64,000 nucleotides of DNA from Listeria monocytogenes (GTDB taxonomy: Bacteria; Bacillota; Bacilli; Lactobacillales; Listeriaceae): NCBI RefSeq assembly GCF_013282665.1, contig NZ_CP054041.1, positions 1,594,001 to 1,658,000 of the forward strand. The letters are read 5' to 3'. Below are positions 43,141 to 51,601 of this stretch, in pieces; within the stretch, counting starts at the first letter, position 1, and each line of letters opens with the position of its first letter. The translations under genes and the position numbers were made by a program. The notes under the pieces are model-generated. The model made no database searches and was not told the origin of the DNA. It saw only the letters and a program-made list of their open reading frames with translations.

Positions 43141-43866
43141 ATGAAGGACAAAACAAAGAAAAGAAAATGGAACTGGGCACAGATTTTAGCTATTTTTGTA
43201 TTAGTAACGCTCGTCGTTTCCATGGTTTATGCAACAGTTAATTTAATTACAGCGCCATCTGGCAATGTTCCAGAAGGCCAACAAACAAAGGGCGACTACT
43301 CACTTATGCTTATGCAGTGTGTACTTGGCGTGGTAGTGCTATTCTTACCATCCATCATTAGTAAAAAAATGAAATTCGTCATTCCGAATGCGATGTATAT
43401 TGTTTTTATCGTTTTCTTATATTGTGCCATTTATCTTGGCGAAGTACGTAGTTTCTATTATTTAATTCCTAACTGGGATACGATTTTACATACATTTAGT
43501 GGGGCAATGCTTGGAGGACTTGGTTTCTCTATTGTGAGCTTACTAAATAATGATGAACGGATTACTCTTTCGATGAGCCCGGCTTTCGTTGCATTATTTG
43601 CTTGTAGCTTTGCTGTATTCTTGGGTGTTTTCTGGGAGTTCTATGAATTTGCAGCCGATAGCTTTGGTATGAACATGCAAAAAACAATGCTAGAAGACGG
43701 CACGATGCTTCAAGGTCACGCGGCAGTTGCTGATACAATGGGCGATTTATTCGTCGATTTCCTCGGCGCTTTCGTGATATCCATCATCGGCTACTTCTCC
43801 ATTCGTAAAAATAAAAAATGGATGAAGAACTTCGAGTTTAAAAAATTAGACGAAGAAACAAAATAA
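43141..43866 (+). CDS. DUF2238-like polytopic membrane protein (YjdF type)
   Basis: This is a 241-residue protein with about six membrane segments. The conserved DTILHTFSGAMLGGLGF and VFWEFYEFAADSFGMNMQ, and then DTMGDLFVDFLGA, are typical of YjdF/DUF2238 proteins. The function is unknown. The ATG at 43141 is chosen because AAAAAGGGGTGAG lies 9 nt upstream; the frame extends to 43105. It ends at a bidirectional terminator. Confidence 0.85.
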   Translation: MKDKTKKRKWNWAQILAIFVLVTLVVSMVYATVNLITAPSGNVPEGQQTKGDYSLMLMQCVLGVVVLFLPSIISKKMKFVIPNAMYIVFIVFLYCAIYLGEVRSFYYLIPNWDTILHTFSGAMLGGLGFSIVSLLNNDERITLSMSPAFVALFACSFAVFLGVFWEFYEFAADSFGMNMQKTMLEDGTMLQGHAAVADTMGDLFVDFLGAFVISIIGYFSIRKNKKWMKNFEFKKLDEETK

Positions 43867-43909
43867 AAAAATGCCAACAAAGTGAGAAATCATTTTGTTG
43901 GCATTTTTT
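43866..43909. terminator. Bidirectional terminator
   Basis: A perfect 16-bp stem (43866-43881 with 43894-43909) with A/T tracts lies between convergent genes. Confidence 0.88.
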
Positions 43910-44457
43910 TAGATAATTTTGCTTTCTCTATCAATAAACATCATCATAAAGGCGATAAGCTGTAAAAATGCACAAACGAGAATGGCATATTGAGCAAATA
44001 GCTGGATAAAGAAATTCCCCACTACGGCCCCAATGATAAAACTCAGAATAACGGTAAAATATAGCAAGCTGTTACGCAGATATTGTTTTTCCTTGTACTC
44101 GAAATAATCACACAAGTTTTGCGTAGCACTCCGCAAATTCCCTATACACATCGTCGTCGCAATCCCTCTACCATGCATTTTTCGGAAACTTTCTACCTGA
44201 ATACCACATACAAAAGATATAAGTGAATTGGCAATTAGATTATGATCCAGTGGAATAAATGCAACTCCAATCAAAATTACCGCTTCTATCAATACTGAAA
44301 GCTGGCGCCAGTGAAGACGCCTAATATCACGCCGATGAATCACTTCAGATATCGCAATCCCGACCGTAAAAGAAACAACCGGCCAAAAATATTGAATAGC
44401 GATAGTCCAGTTACCCTCATGAAACGGGTAATATGCCAAGATGTCAAAGTAATTCAA
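43909..44457 (-). pseudogene. DUF1275 membrane protein, truncated at its N-terminus
   Basis: The 182-residue frame matches the central and C-terminal part of DUF1275 (YoaK) proteins: CGIQVESFRKMHGRGIATTM, then CIGNLRSATQNL. These proteins normally begin with a further roughly 40 residues containing the FLDAYTY and ANAQTGN segments, absent here. The frame starts at an ATG next to the joint with the LXG operon at about 44460, and no ribosome site of note precedes it. I regard it as truncated by the event that brought the LXG genes or a deletion across the joint. Confidence 0.7.
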
Positions 44458-44621
44458 TTGATCAATTACGGGGCTCCATTTTGAATATGATTGAAGGTCT
44501 TGAATACTTTGTTAAAGTCACGCAAACGGATGCTGGTCGTATTGAGAGATTAGGAGAGCTTTTTGACCAACAAGATAGAAGGCTTGGGCAAAGAATGCAG
44601 GGGTTGAAAAAAGCTAAATGA
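44433..44621 (+). pseudogene. N-terminally truncated LXG accessory protein (TIGR04197/LapA type)
   Basis: The 62-residue frame ends NMIEGLEYFVKVTQTDAGRI and IERLGELFDQQDRRLGQ, the usual C-terminal part of small helical LXG-associated secretion partners. The first about 12 residues read across the joint into the antisense of the DUF1275 gene, so the true N-terminus is missing. It overlaps the next gene by four bases. It may be non-functional. Confidence 0.6.
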
Positions 44622-44992
44622 ATGAAAAAAATAAAATCGTTAATCAAAAGCTTGGTTTGATTCAAAAAGAGTTACGTGAAAAAGAAGAAGAATTATTAGA
44701 TTTATTTAAAAGAGAACGTGAGATTGAATCAATTGAAGATACTTTACGTAGTTTAGAACAAAGAAAACAAGAGACCCTCATATTAATGCAAAATGTGTAT
44801 CAAGGAAGTAAGAGTCGAGGACTTGCACAACACATGTTGGAAGCGGGACAAGAAGATAGTCGAGCTTTTTCAAGACTTATAAATAATTTAAAAGAAGAAA
44901 ATCAAATAACAAAATCGACTTTAAATCATAAGAAAGCTTCCTTAGTAAAGACAAAAAATGATTTAGAAATGGAGTTGTTGTTGAATGACTAA
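44618..44992 (+). CDS. LXG accessory protein (DUF5082-like coiled coil)
   Basis: This is a 124-residue, almost fully helical coiled coil with repeated KEL/EEE heptads. It overlaps its neighbours on both sides (4 and 8 nt). Small helical partners of this type bind the LXG domain to allow secretion by the type VII system. The assignment comes from position and composition. Confidence 0.7.
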   Translation: MNEKNKIVNQKLGLIQKELREKEEELLDLFKREREIESIEDTLRSLEQRKQETLILMQNVYQGSKSRGLAQHMLEAGQEDSRAFSRLINNLKEENQITKSTLNHKKASLVKTKNDLEMELLLND

Positions 44993-46454
44993 AATAGCTA
45001 TCTCTGAGGTATCGGAATTTCTAAGAAAGCTTAAAATTACTAATAATAACGTAGGTAACAATATTACGAGTTTAGAACGAGCGATTCATCAATATAATGA
45101 AGATGGTCGATTAGAAGGAGAAGCAATTGCTAGATCAAAAGCATATTACAACAATATATATTTCCCGTTATGTCAAGCGATTCGCGAAGGGATGAGAATT
45201 AGTGAGTCGCTTTTAGAGCAATACTTGAATGACTTTGCGTATCAAGTAGATTCCTCTGCTGATTGTTGCATTGATGCCGATGGATTGTTTGAATTGAGTC
45301 AAAGAGTAGATAGATTAGAGCGTGATTTTGAAGAATTACAACAATCACTTTCTATTGGAACAGGTACTTTGTATCAAGGTAAGGTTTTAAAATTACAAAT
45401 GGAGATGTTTAATGCTTGGAAGAAAGAGCAGTTACTAGAAAAGTATATTCAATTTGAACAATCGCATGGTAATTTTTTTAGCGGGCTAGAGGAATTAACT
45501 TACCATATAAAGCGCGCAGTTCAAGAAATTGACCAAAATATATCCTTTGATAGTAGTACAGGTCTATATGATTTTGGGAATATGAATGCTTCTATTTTAA
45601 CAGATTTACAGAAAACTATGAGAAGAACGCAACCAGAACGAGATAAAAAAGCCCTTGAAGAGATTGCTGTGATGGATGAAAATGGAACAATCATTGGGGT
45701 TAATTGGGAGAGAGTTGCTCAATTACTTCGCGAGCCTAATAAATTAACAAGTGAAAGGCTTCGTGCTTTACAAATATTATGGAATTCTAGATTTGATGTA
45801 ATTGATGAGTATGAGCGTGGTTTTTTTGCTTTTTTTGCACCTATTATTTCACCATTGTTAGGGTTTGAATATAACCAAGATAATGATTACTATTTTACGA
45901 ATGAGCACTCATTGCAAAGATATGGTGGATTTATGGATTTTTATGATGATGCTGGTTTCTTATTAGGAATGGATTTAGATACCGAAGTAATAACTTTCAT
46001 TTCGGGAGACAAAGAATACCGTGTTCAGTTATGGAAAGGAAACTACGGATTAGGAGCGGCGTACGGTGGGGAATTAGGGATTTATTATCGTAATGCAAGT
46101 GATGCTAATGCAAATCCATACCAAGAAGGAACTGAAAATTCTAAACTAATTTGGTATCGTTGTGTAGATGAGCAGGATGAGCTTGTTTCAACTTCTACTA
46201 TTTATGATAAAACTACAGATGAACAGCTTATCAGAAACAGCACACGCGATTATGCTGAAAATGGAGATCATTTTTGGAACTTAGCCATTCAAACTAATTT
46301 TGGGCAAACTAAAGAAAATTTATATATGGTAGAACGTATTGAAATACCAAACGAAGAACTTAGAAATGATTTTGTAGAAGCATTAAAAAAAGAAACTGAT
46401 ATTAGTAATATAATTATTAATGGAGATGCGGTGACATTTACTTGGAAAAATTAA
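44985..46454 (+). CDS. LXG-domain polymorphic toxin with DUF4474-like C-terminus
   Basis: This is a 489-residue type VII secretion substrate. Residues 1-215 form the LXG domain; the L-x-G is at 43-45 (LEG), the same position as in the other LXG toxin of the window. The C-terminal part has FYDDAGFLLGMDLDTEVITF and YGLGAAYGGELGIYYR, the pattern of DUF4474. This domain is a putative toxin of unknown target. The first gene after it encodes a lipoprotein and overlaps by 13 nt. The start overlaps the accessory gene. Confidence 0.88.
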   Translation: MTKIAISEVSEFLRKLKITNNNVGNNITSLERAIHQYNEDGRLEGEAIARSKAYYNNIYFPLCQAIREGMRISESLLEQYLNDFAYQVDSSADCCIDADGLFELSQRVDRLERDFEELQQSLSIGTGTLYQGKVLKLQMEMFNAWKKEQLLEKYIQFEQSHGNFFSGLEELTYHIKRAVQEIDQNISFDSSTGLYDFGNMNASILTDLQKTMRRTQPERDKKALEEIAVMDENGTIIGVNWERVAQLLREPNKLTSERLRALQILWNSRFDVIDEYERGFFAFFAPIISPLLGFEYNQDNDYYFTNEHSLQRYGGFMDFYDDAGFLLGMDLDTEVITFISGDKEYRVQLWKGNYGLGAAYGGELGIYYRNASDANANPYQEGTENSKLIWYRCVDEQDELVSTSTIYDKTTDEQLIRNSTRDYAENGDHFWNLAIQTNFGQTKENLYMVERIEIPNEELRNDFVEALKKETDISNIIINGDAVTFTWKN

Positions 46455-47137
46455 AAATAACGTGTATTAGTATTTTTATGTGTTTAATATTAGTAGCTAT
46501 AGGAGGCTGTTCAACGGTGCAATCATTTTCTAACAAAGATGAAGCAAATAAGTATCTTAAAGAAGCTTTAAAAGAAAAATACGGAGAAAATTTTGATATA
46601 GAGCAAGAAGAAAAGTATGCAACCTATCCAACCGCGGATTCTTATGGTGCCATTATGGTTGCGGAAAATGCTCCAGAGTATCAATTCCGAGCGTGGGCAA
46701 GTAGTAACAATGAATTAAAAGATAATTATGCAGTGAATTTTTTCTCAAAAGATGCTGAAAAAATAGTTATAAAGATAATCAACCAAAAGAGTTTCGTTAA
46801 AGATTCAACTGTGAGCTTAGAAGCGCCAATCACTGAAAAAAAATGGACGCAGGAAGATAAAGTTTCTGATTATCTTGAGCAAAGTGGGGCATACAATAAA
46901 GTGAATGTAACTTTAGAGCCTAATTTAGAAATGGACGTATATGTGAATCAAGTAAATGAATTACTAAAAGAATTATACAGTTGCGGCACAAACATAGAGC
47001 TAACAGTAAATGCTAATAATTTACAAATATTTTATTATAAATTCTCGAATCAAGGGACGAAAGAGCTTACTCAAGAAATAATTAAAGAGAAAATAATCGA
47101 GGAACAAGATATTAATCGTTCTAGAGCGAAAATCTAG
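46442..47137 (+). CDS. Lipoprotein, putative immunity protein of the LXG toxin
   Basis: This is a 231-residue secreted lipoprotein with a signal peptide and lipobox (AIGGCS). It starts at TTG 46442, overlapping the toxin stop. A surface-anchored immunity protein would guard against a toxin acting outside the membrane, for instance on lipids or wall precursors. The soluble part has no recognised family. The shared terminator follows. Confidence 0.75.
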   Translation: MEKLKITCISIFMCLILVAIGGCSTVQSFSNKDEANKYLKEALKEKYGENFDIEQEEKYATYPTADSYGAIMVAENAPEYQFRAWASSNNELKDNYAVNFFSKDAEKIVIKIINQKSFVKDSTVSLEAPITEKKWTQEDKVSDYLEQSGAYNKVNVTLEPNLEMDVYVNQVNELLKELYSCGTNIELTVNANNLQIFYYKFSNQGTKELTQEIIKEKIIEEQDINRSRAKI

Positions 47138-47141
47138 TTAT

Positions 47142-47181
47142 AAAGTAAGGGGCCCGTGCTATGGTACGAGCCCCTTACTTT
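47142..47181. terminator. Bidirectional terminator
   Basis: A 12-bp stem (47142-47153 with 47170-47181), extended past a mismatch by CGT/ACG, with A/T tracts, lies between convergent genes. Confidence 0.85.
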
Positions 47182-49348
47182 ATTTTTTATTCTTGTTGAT
47201 GAGCTCTATAAATTTCTCAACAAGCTCAATCTCATCTGAACTCATCACATTTTTATCTAACCCATTACTATAAACTTGCGCTTCATACATTTTCGTTAGT
47301 CGTGAGAATTCTGTCGTTGTTAATTCAGCATCCACTCTGGCGCTAAAATGACGTAACGTTTCACTCGATTCGCGGACATAACCATAAGAAGCAAGTAATT
47401 TCATAAGTCTATGATAGGTTTTGCCAAATTCCGGACTATTTCTCAGAGAACGAAGCAATAAATAGCTACGAATTCTGCGTCTGAATATAATAGCTAGTGC
47501 GAGCATTACCACAACTAGTCCAGCAGGAATCCACCAAACCCAAGACGGAATTTCGATGTTAGAGGTCGTTGTTTCTGTTTTAGGTTCTTCTTTTTTCGGT
47601 GTTTCACCAGTGGAGCTGCTACCGTTATCTTGTTCTGGCGTTTTATCAGCTGTGTTTGGCGTTTCTGGCGTACTCGTACTATCATTAGGTGTTTCAGGTT
47701 TATTAGCGGTTTCCGTTGTTGGTTCTTGGAAGTTTTCGGGATTGGAGAATGTTGCTGTTGGCTCAAATGGAACCCATCCAGTACCTGGGAAAAATACTTC
47801 CGGCCAAGAATGTGCATTGTTATTTGTAATTGTGTAAGTCGTTTTAGCATCATTTTCTTTTTTCTCACCCTCACCGGGTGTGTAGCCCTTGGCCCATCTT
47901 GCTGGAATCCCAAGCGTTCGAAGCATGACTACCATAGAAGTAGAAAAATTGTCACAGTACCCAATTTGCGTTTCAAATAAGAATTGATCGACATAATCGG
48001 CTCCCCTAGGCGTTTCTTTCGCATCCTCTGTACTGTAAGTAAACGTGCCAGAAGTGCTTAAATAGCTTTCGATTGCTTTCGTTTTGTCATAGATCGAATC
48101 GGCGTCTTTCGTTACTTTATTCGCCAGTTTTGTCACCCGGTCTGGTAAGTCTTTTGGTGTTTGAGTATATTTGGAAACAAAAGTGTTAGAAAGTGTACTG
48201 AAGTCAGCATTCTGCATTTTTTCAATATTATAAACGGGGGTTTTTAATTGGACCGTATAATTTTTGATCGTATCCACAGGACCAACCCGCTCAATGGTTA
48301 AATTGGCACTAAATGAGTCTACTGCGCCATTAACTGTTTGTGTTCCATATGGATAAGGCATGTAATCACTAGAAGAAGCAAAGCTAATTTCGGCTGTGTT
48401 GGTAGCACCAGTTGTTTGTTCTGTAAGTTGAATAGGGAAATTATCACCAGAAGAGAAGGATATGACATCCCCAGAATTTGCATTTGCCCAGCCGGTTCCA
48501 GTATAGACCGTTTTCGATTCTACGCGCCAGTAGTGCCCTTTTTCCGCTCGAGCAGTGAATACAGTGGCATTATCCTTTTTGAGAGCACCACCAAGCGTTG
48601 TGTCGTCTTCACTATAACCAACCGTGCGCGTTGTATTAATTCCAAGCACATTTTTTATCGTTGGTATTGGATCAGGGAAAATCGGTGCTTTTTTCGGAAG
48701 CATTAACGAACTAAAAACAAATACGGCCAGTAATAAAATCACAAAAATATGATAAAACAAACCATTACGTTTCAAGGAGTCCGCGCTAATTCTATTTGGC
48801 GCTGCAATCCGACTTGCCAGTGCAAGATGAAGTAATAAAAATCCTTCTAATACAGTTCGGACGATGGCCCAATTACTATTATAATCTGTAAAGGTATTAA
48901 TAACCGCTAAATAGGCAACAGTTAAAACTAAAACACTCATAACCCGCTGTTTGCGCAGAATACTATAAGTAGTAATATAACTCAAAAGCCATAAAGCAAT
49001 TAAAAAAACGATTAAAATAAAGTCCATAGATATATCGGATGAGCGAAACTGTACCATATCTCTAAACCCATTAAAAGTAATTTGGAAAAAAGAACCAAGC
49101 CAGTTCCCTGCCAGAATACCACCTTTAGCATAGTAGATTCCTGAAACAATGATAATCATCACGACATGAAGCGGAATCGTCCAATAATATTTCAAACGGA
49201 GGAAAAAACTACCGAGTGAAAGGGTGATAAACAAAATAATCCAGTTTGCTGTAGAGAGTTCGGTCAGCTCAGCGAATGGATAAATCCACTCAGAGATAAG
49301 CAAAACAGATAGAATGAATAGCATGACAAGCGTTAAATATCTTTTCAT
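47180..49348 (-). CDS. Transglutaminase-like membrane protein (DUF3488/DUF4129)
   Basis: This is a 722-residue protein. About seven N-terminal membrane helices precede an extracellular transglutaminase-like domain with the catalytic Cys in GYCDNFSTSMV, His in NAHSWPEVFFPG and Asp/Glu further on. A Pro/Thr-rich linker, another membrane helix and a cytoplasmic DUF4129-like domain follow. The partner genes are DUF58 and MoxR, a widely conserved trio of unknown but envelope-related function. It overlaps the DUF58 gene by four bases. Confidence 0.9.
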   Translation of the reverse strand: MKRYLTLVMLFILSVLLISEWIYPFAELTELSTANWIILFITLSLGSFFLRLKYYWTIPLHVVMIIIVSGIYYAKGGILAGNWLGSFFQITFNGFRDMVQFRSSDISMDFILIVFLIALWLLSYITTYSILRKQRVMSVLVLTVAYLAVINTFTDYNSNWAIVRTVLEGFLLLHLALASRIAAPNRISADSLKRNGLFYHIFVILLLAVFVFSSLMLPKKAPIFPDPIPTIKNVLGINTTRTVGYSEDDTTLGGALKKDNATVFTARAEKGHYWRVESKTVYTGTGWANANSGDVISFSSGDNFPIQLTEQTTGATNTAEISFASSSDYMPYPYGTQTVNGAVDSFSANLTIERVGPVDTIKNYTVQLKTPVYNIEKMQNADFSTLSNTFVSKYTQTPKDLPDRVTKLANKVTKDADSIYDKTKAIESYLSTSGTFTYSTEDAKETPRGADYVDQFLFETQIGYCDNFSTSMVVMLRTLGIPARWAKGYTPGEGEKKENDAKTTYTITNNNAHSWPEVFFPGTGWVPFEPTATFSNPENFQEPTTETANKPETPNDSTSTPETPNTADKTPEQDNGSSSTGETPKKEEPKTETTTSNIEIPSWVWWIPAGLVVVMLALAIIFRRRIRSYLLLRSLRNSPEFGKTYHRLMKLLASYGYVRESSETLRHFSARVDAELTTTEFSRLTKMYEAQVYSNGLDKNVMSSDEIELVEKFIELINKNKK

Positions 49349-50493
49349 TTAGCTTCACGCTCCCATCTGCTTAGAAGACTTGCTGGCTCAAGGAAAATCG
49401 CTGGAGCATCCATCGCTTTAGAATGCTCTGATGGAAAAGTAATGATTTGGAGTTGTTTATTATCCGTTAAACGAGTCACTTTTTGCATTAACATCGTATC
49501 AATACATGGTGTGAACAGAAGGATTTTCTCTCCAGAATGTAAATTACTATCAAGCGATTCTTGCAGCGTCAAACTATCTACCGAGGCTATTTCTGCAAAA
49601 GCAGTCGAAATATCTTGAAGTCTACTCGTACCCTTCGCCGGAGCAAATTTACTCGTTTGATCGCCTAAAAGTGTAACACGAATTTCTCCATTATCTTCGG
49701 AGATTTTGCGAATAAACGAGTAAGCCGCCCGAAGTGATAACTCAAAATTGGGATGGCTCGCCCCGTAAAAAATGACGGATAACCGCGATGTCGCACTATT
49801 TTCAAATTCTCGCGTCATTAGTTGGTCGCTTTTAGCAGAAGATTTCCAGTCAATAAGGGAAATGCGGTCACCAGAAGAGAATTCACGCAAACTGTGCAAA
49901 TTGCTGTTTTTCTTAAGCGTCCAGTAAGCGGCATTGCGTTCGTTTTCTGGAGAAGATTCACTGATTTTTTCTAGTACATCCGGAAAATAGGTTGGATAAA
50001 TAGTAAGCGTTTTTTCGGAAGATAGTTGGCGCGAACGCTCTAACAAGCCAAAAGCATCACTAGTTTCTACATCAACAGGTGGAAATGAATGAATCCCACG
50101 AACGCCTACAAATCCAGCCAATGTGACCATGAAATGCTTTTTAAAAAGCGGATAAACCACTTGTTGGCGAGCCCTCACTTTGCCAAAGGTAGCGGGTATT
50201 TTTTGTTGGAATAGCAAATAACCCACCGGATAACGCGATTTTCGAGTGAATGCTACTTGCATATCAATTAAATCGCCATCATGATAGGTATTTTTAACAA
50301 AATTCCGACTCACTTTCCACGCTTTTAGTGGATAAATCGAGGACAAAAATAAAAGTAACAGGATAAAACTAAAGAAATAGGTTAAAAACCAACTAGCCGT
50401 ATCACCTTGAAATAACGTATAAGTCCAAAGCCCAGCGTAAATAATTAGCATAATAATCAACCGAGATGCTAATAAGAGGCGTTTTTTCAACAT
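49345..50493 (-). CDS. DUF58 membrane protein (vWA-like)
   Basis: This is a 382-residue protein with two N-terminal membrane helices. The C-terminal DUF58 domain has SGDRISLIDWKSSAKSDQLM and a vWA-like end. It usually works with a MoxR ATPase. It overlaps the transglutaminase gene by 4 nt and lies 4 nt after the MoxR gene, so the three form an operon. Confidence 0.9.
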   Translation of the reverse strand: MLKKRLLLASRLIIMLIIYAGLWTYTLFQGDTASWFLTYFFSFILLLLFLSSIYPLKAWKVSRNFVKNTYHDGDLIDMQVAFTRKSRYPVGYLLFQQKIPATFGKVRARQQVVYPLFKKHFMVTLAGFVGVRGIHSFPPVDVETSDAFGLLERSRQLSSEKTLTIYPTYFPDVLEKISESSPENERNAAYWTLKKNSNLHSLREFSSGDRISLIDWKSSAKSDQLMTREFENSATSRLSVIFYGASHPNFELSLRAAYSFIRKISEDNGEIRVTLLGDQTSKFAPAKGTSRLQDISTAFAEIASVDSLTLQESLDSNLHSGEKILLFTPCIDTMLMQKVTRLTDNKQLQIITFPSEHSKAMDAPAIFLEPASLLSRWEREAK

Positions 50494-50497
50494 TTAG

Positions 50498-51445
50498 TTA
50501 CCTCTTTTCTACCGGAACTGACGTGTTTTTCAAAATGGAAGCAATAATGGATTCGGCTGTTTCCTCATTATAATAAGCTTCAGACTTCAAAATGAGACGA
50601 TGGGTGAAAATATACGGTGCTAAATACTGAATATCATCAGGAATTACATAATCTCGACCTTCAATAAGCGCAAAAGCTTGAGCGGCCTGCATGAACGCGA
50701 GCGAGCCACGCGGACTAATTCCGAGCGCAACAGAAGGGTGTTTTCGAGTCGCGTCAACTAAGCGAATAATATAATTTTTTAAAACATCATCTATAAAAAC
50801 TTGTTTTGCTTTATTTTTTAGTTCCAGTAATTCGTCGAGCGTCACTACTTGCTTCGTTTGGTCAAGTGGATCTTGGTATTGTTTTAACGTAAGCAGCTGC
50901 ATTTCTTCTTCGACTGTCGGGTAACCAATATTAATTTTAAGCAAAAACCGGTCTAATTGTGCTTCGGGAAGGGCGTACGTTCCTTCATATTCAATCGGAT
51001 TTTGTGTCGCCATAACGAAAAATGGGTTGGCAAGTTTGCGCGTAATACCATCTACTGTCACACTGTTCTCAGCCATGCCTTCAAGTAAAGCGGCTTGGGT
51101 TCGAGGCGCAGTACGATTAATTTCATCCGCAAGAACAATATTTCCCATGACAGGACCCGGACGAAATTCAAAATCACGCGTTTCAGGATTGAAAATCGAA
51201 ACCCCCGTCACATCTGCGGGAAGTAAATCTGGTGTAAATTGAATTCGTTTAAAAGAAACACCAATTGTTTTAGCAAGCGTGCGCACCATCATCGTTTTAC
51301 CAACTCCGGGAACGTCTTCCAGTAATACGTGACCGCCTGCTAGTAGGGCAGTTAAGCTTAATTTAACAACATGTTGTTTACCGACAATTACTTTTTCAAC
51401 TTCATTAATAATCTCATTTATTTTAATGGATGGCTCTATAGACAT
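50498..51445 (-). CDS. MoxR-family AAA+ ATPase
   Basis: This is a 315-residue MoxR chaperone-like ATPase. Walker A is in EDVPGVGKTMMVR, Walker B in VLADEINRTAPRTQAALLEG, sensor 1 in MATQNPIEYEG, and the sensor 2 region in GISPRGSLAFMQAAQ. It is the first gene of the three-gene operon. The start is preceded by GGAGGCAAAT on the minus strand. Confidence 0.94.
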   Translation of the reverse strand: MSIEPSIKINEIINEVEKVIVGKQHVVKLSLTALLAGGHVLLEDVPGVGKTMMVRTLAKTIGVSFKRIQFTPDLLPADVTGVSIFNPETRDFEFRPGPVMGNIVLADEINRTAPRTQAALLEGMAENSVTVDGITRKLANPFFVMATQNPIEYEGTYALPEAQLDRFLLKINIGYPTVEEEMQLLTLKQYQDPLDQTKQVVTLDELLELKNKAKQVFIDDVLKNYIIRLVDATRKHPSVALGISPRGSLAFMQAAQAFALIEGRDYVIPDDIQYLAPYIFTHRLILKSEAYYNEETAESIIASILKNTSVPVEKR

Positions 51446-51601
51446 AATTTGCCTCCGTTTCTTATCGTAAGTTATTTAGTCAGAATATGTTTATTCATGG
51501 TTTAATGCTACTATAATAGGCCTTGAATGTAAAAGATTTAACGTGGCATGGACTTTTTCTAGGAGATTGTTTACACTTAGATTAACTGGAGGTGGCGAAC
51601 T

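Noticed and set aside
47515..47913. Long reading frames on both strands inside the transglutaminase gene
   Set aside because: They are out-of-frame shadows of its Pro/Thr/Glu-rich linker, with no ribosome sites and improbable composition.
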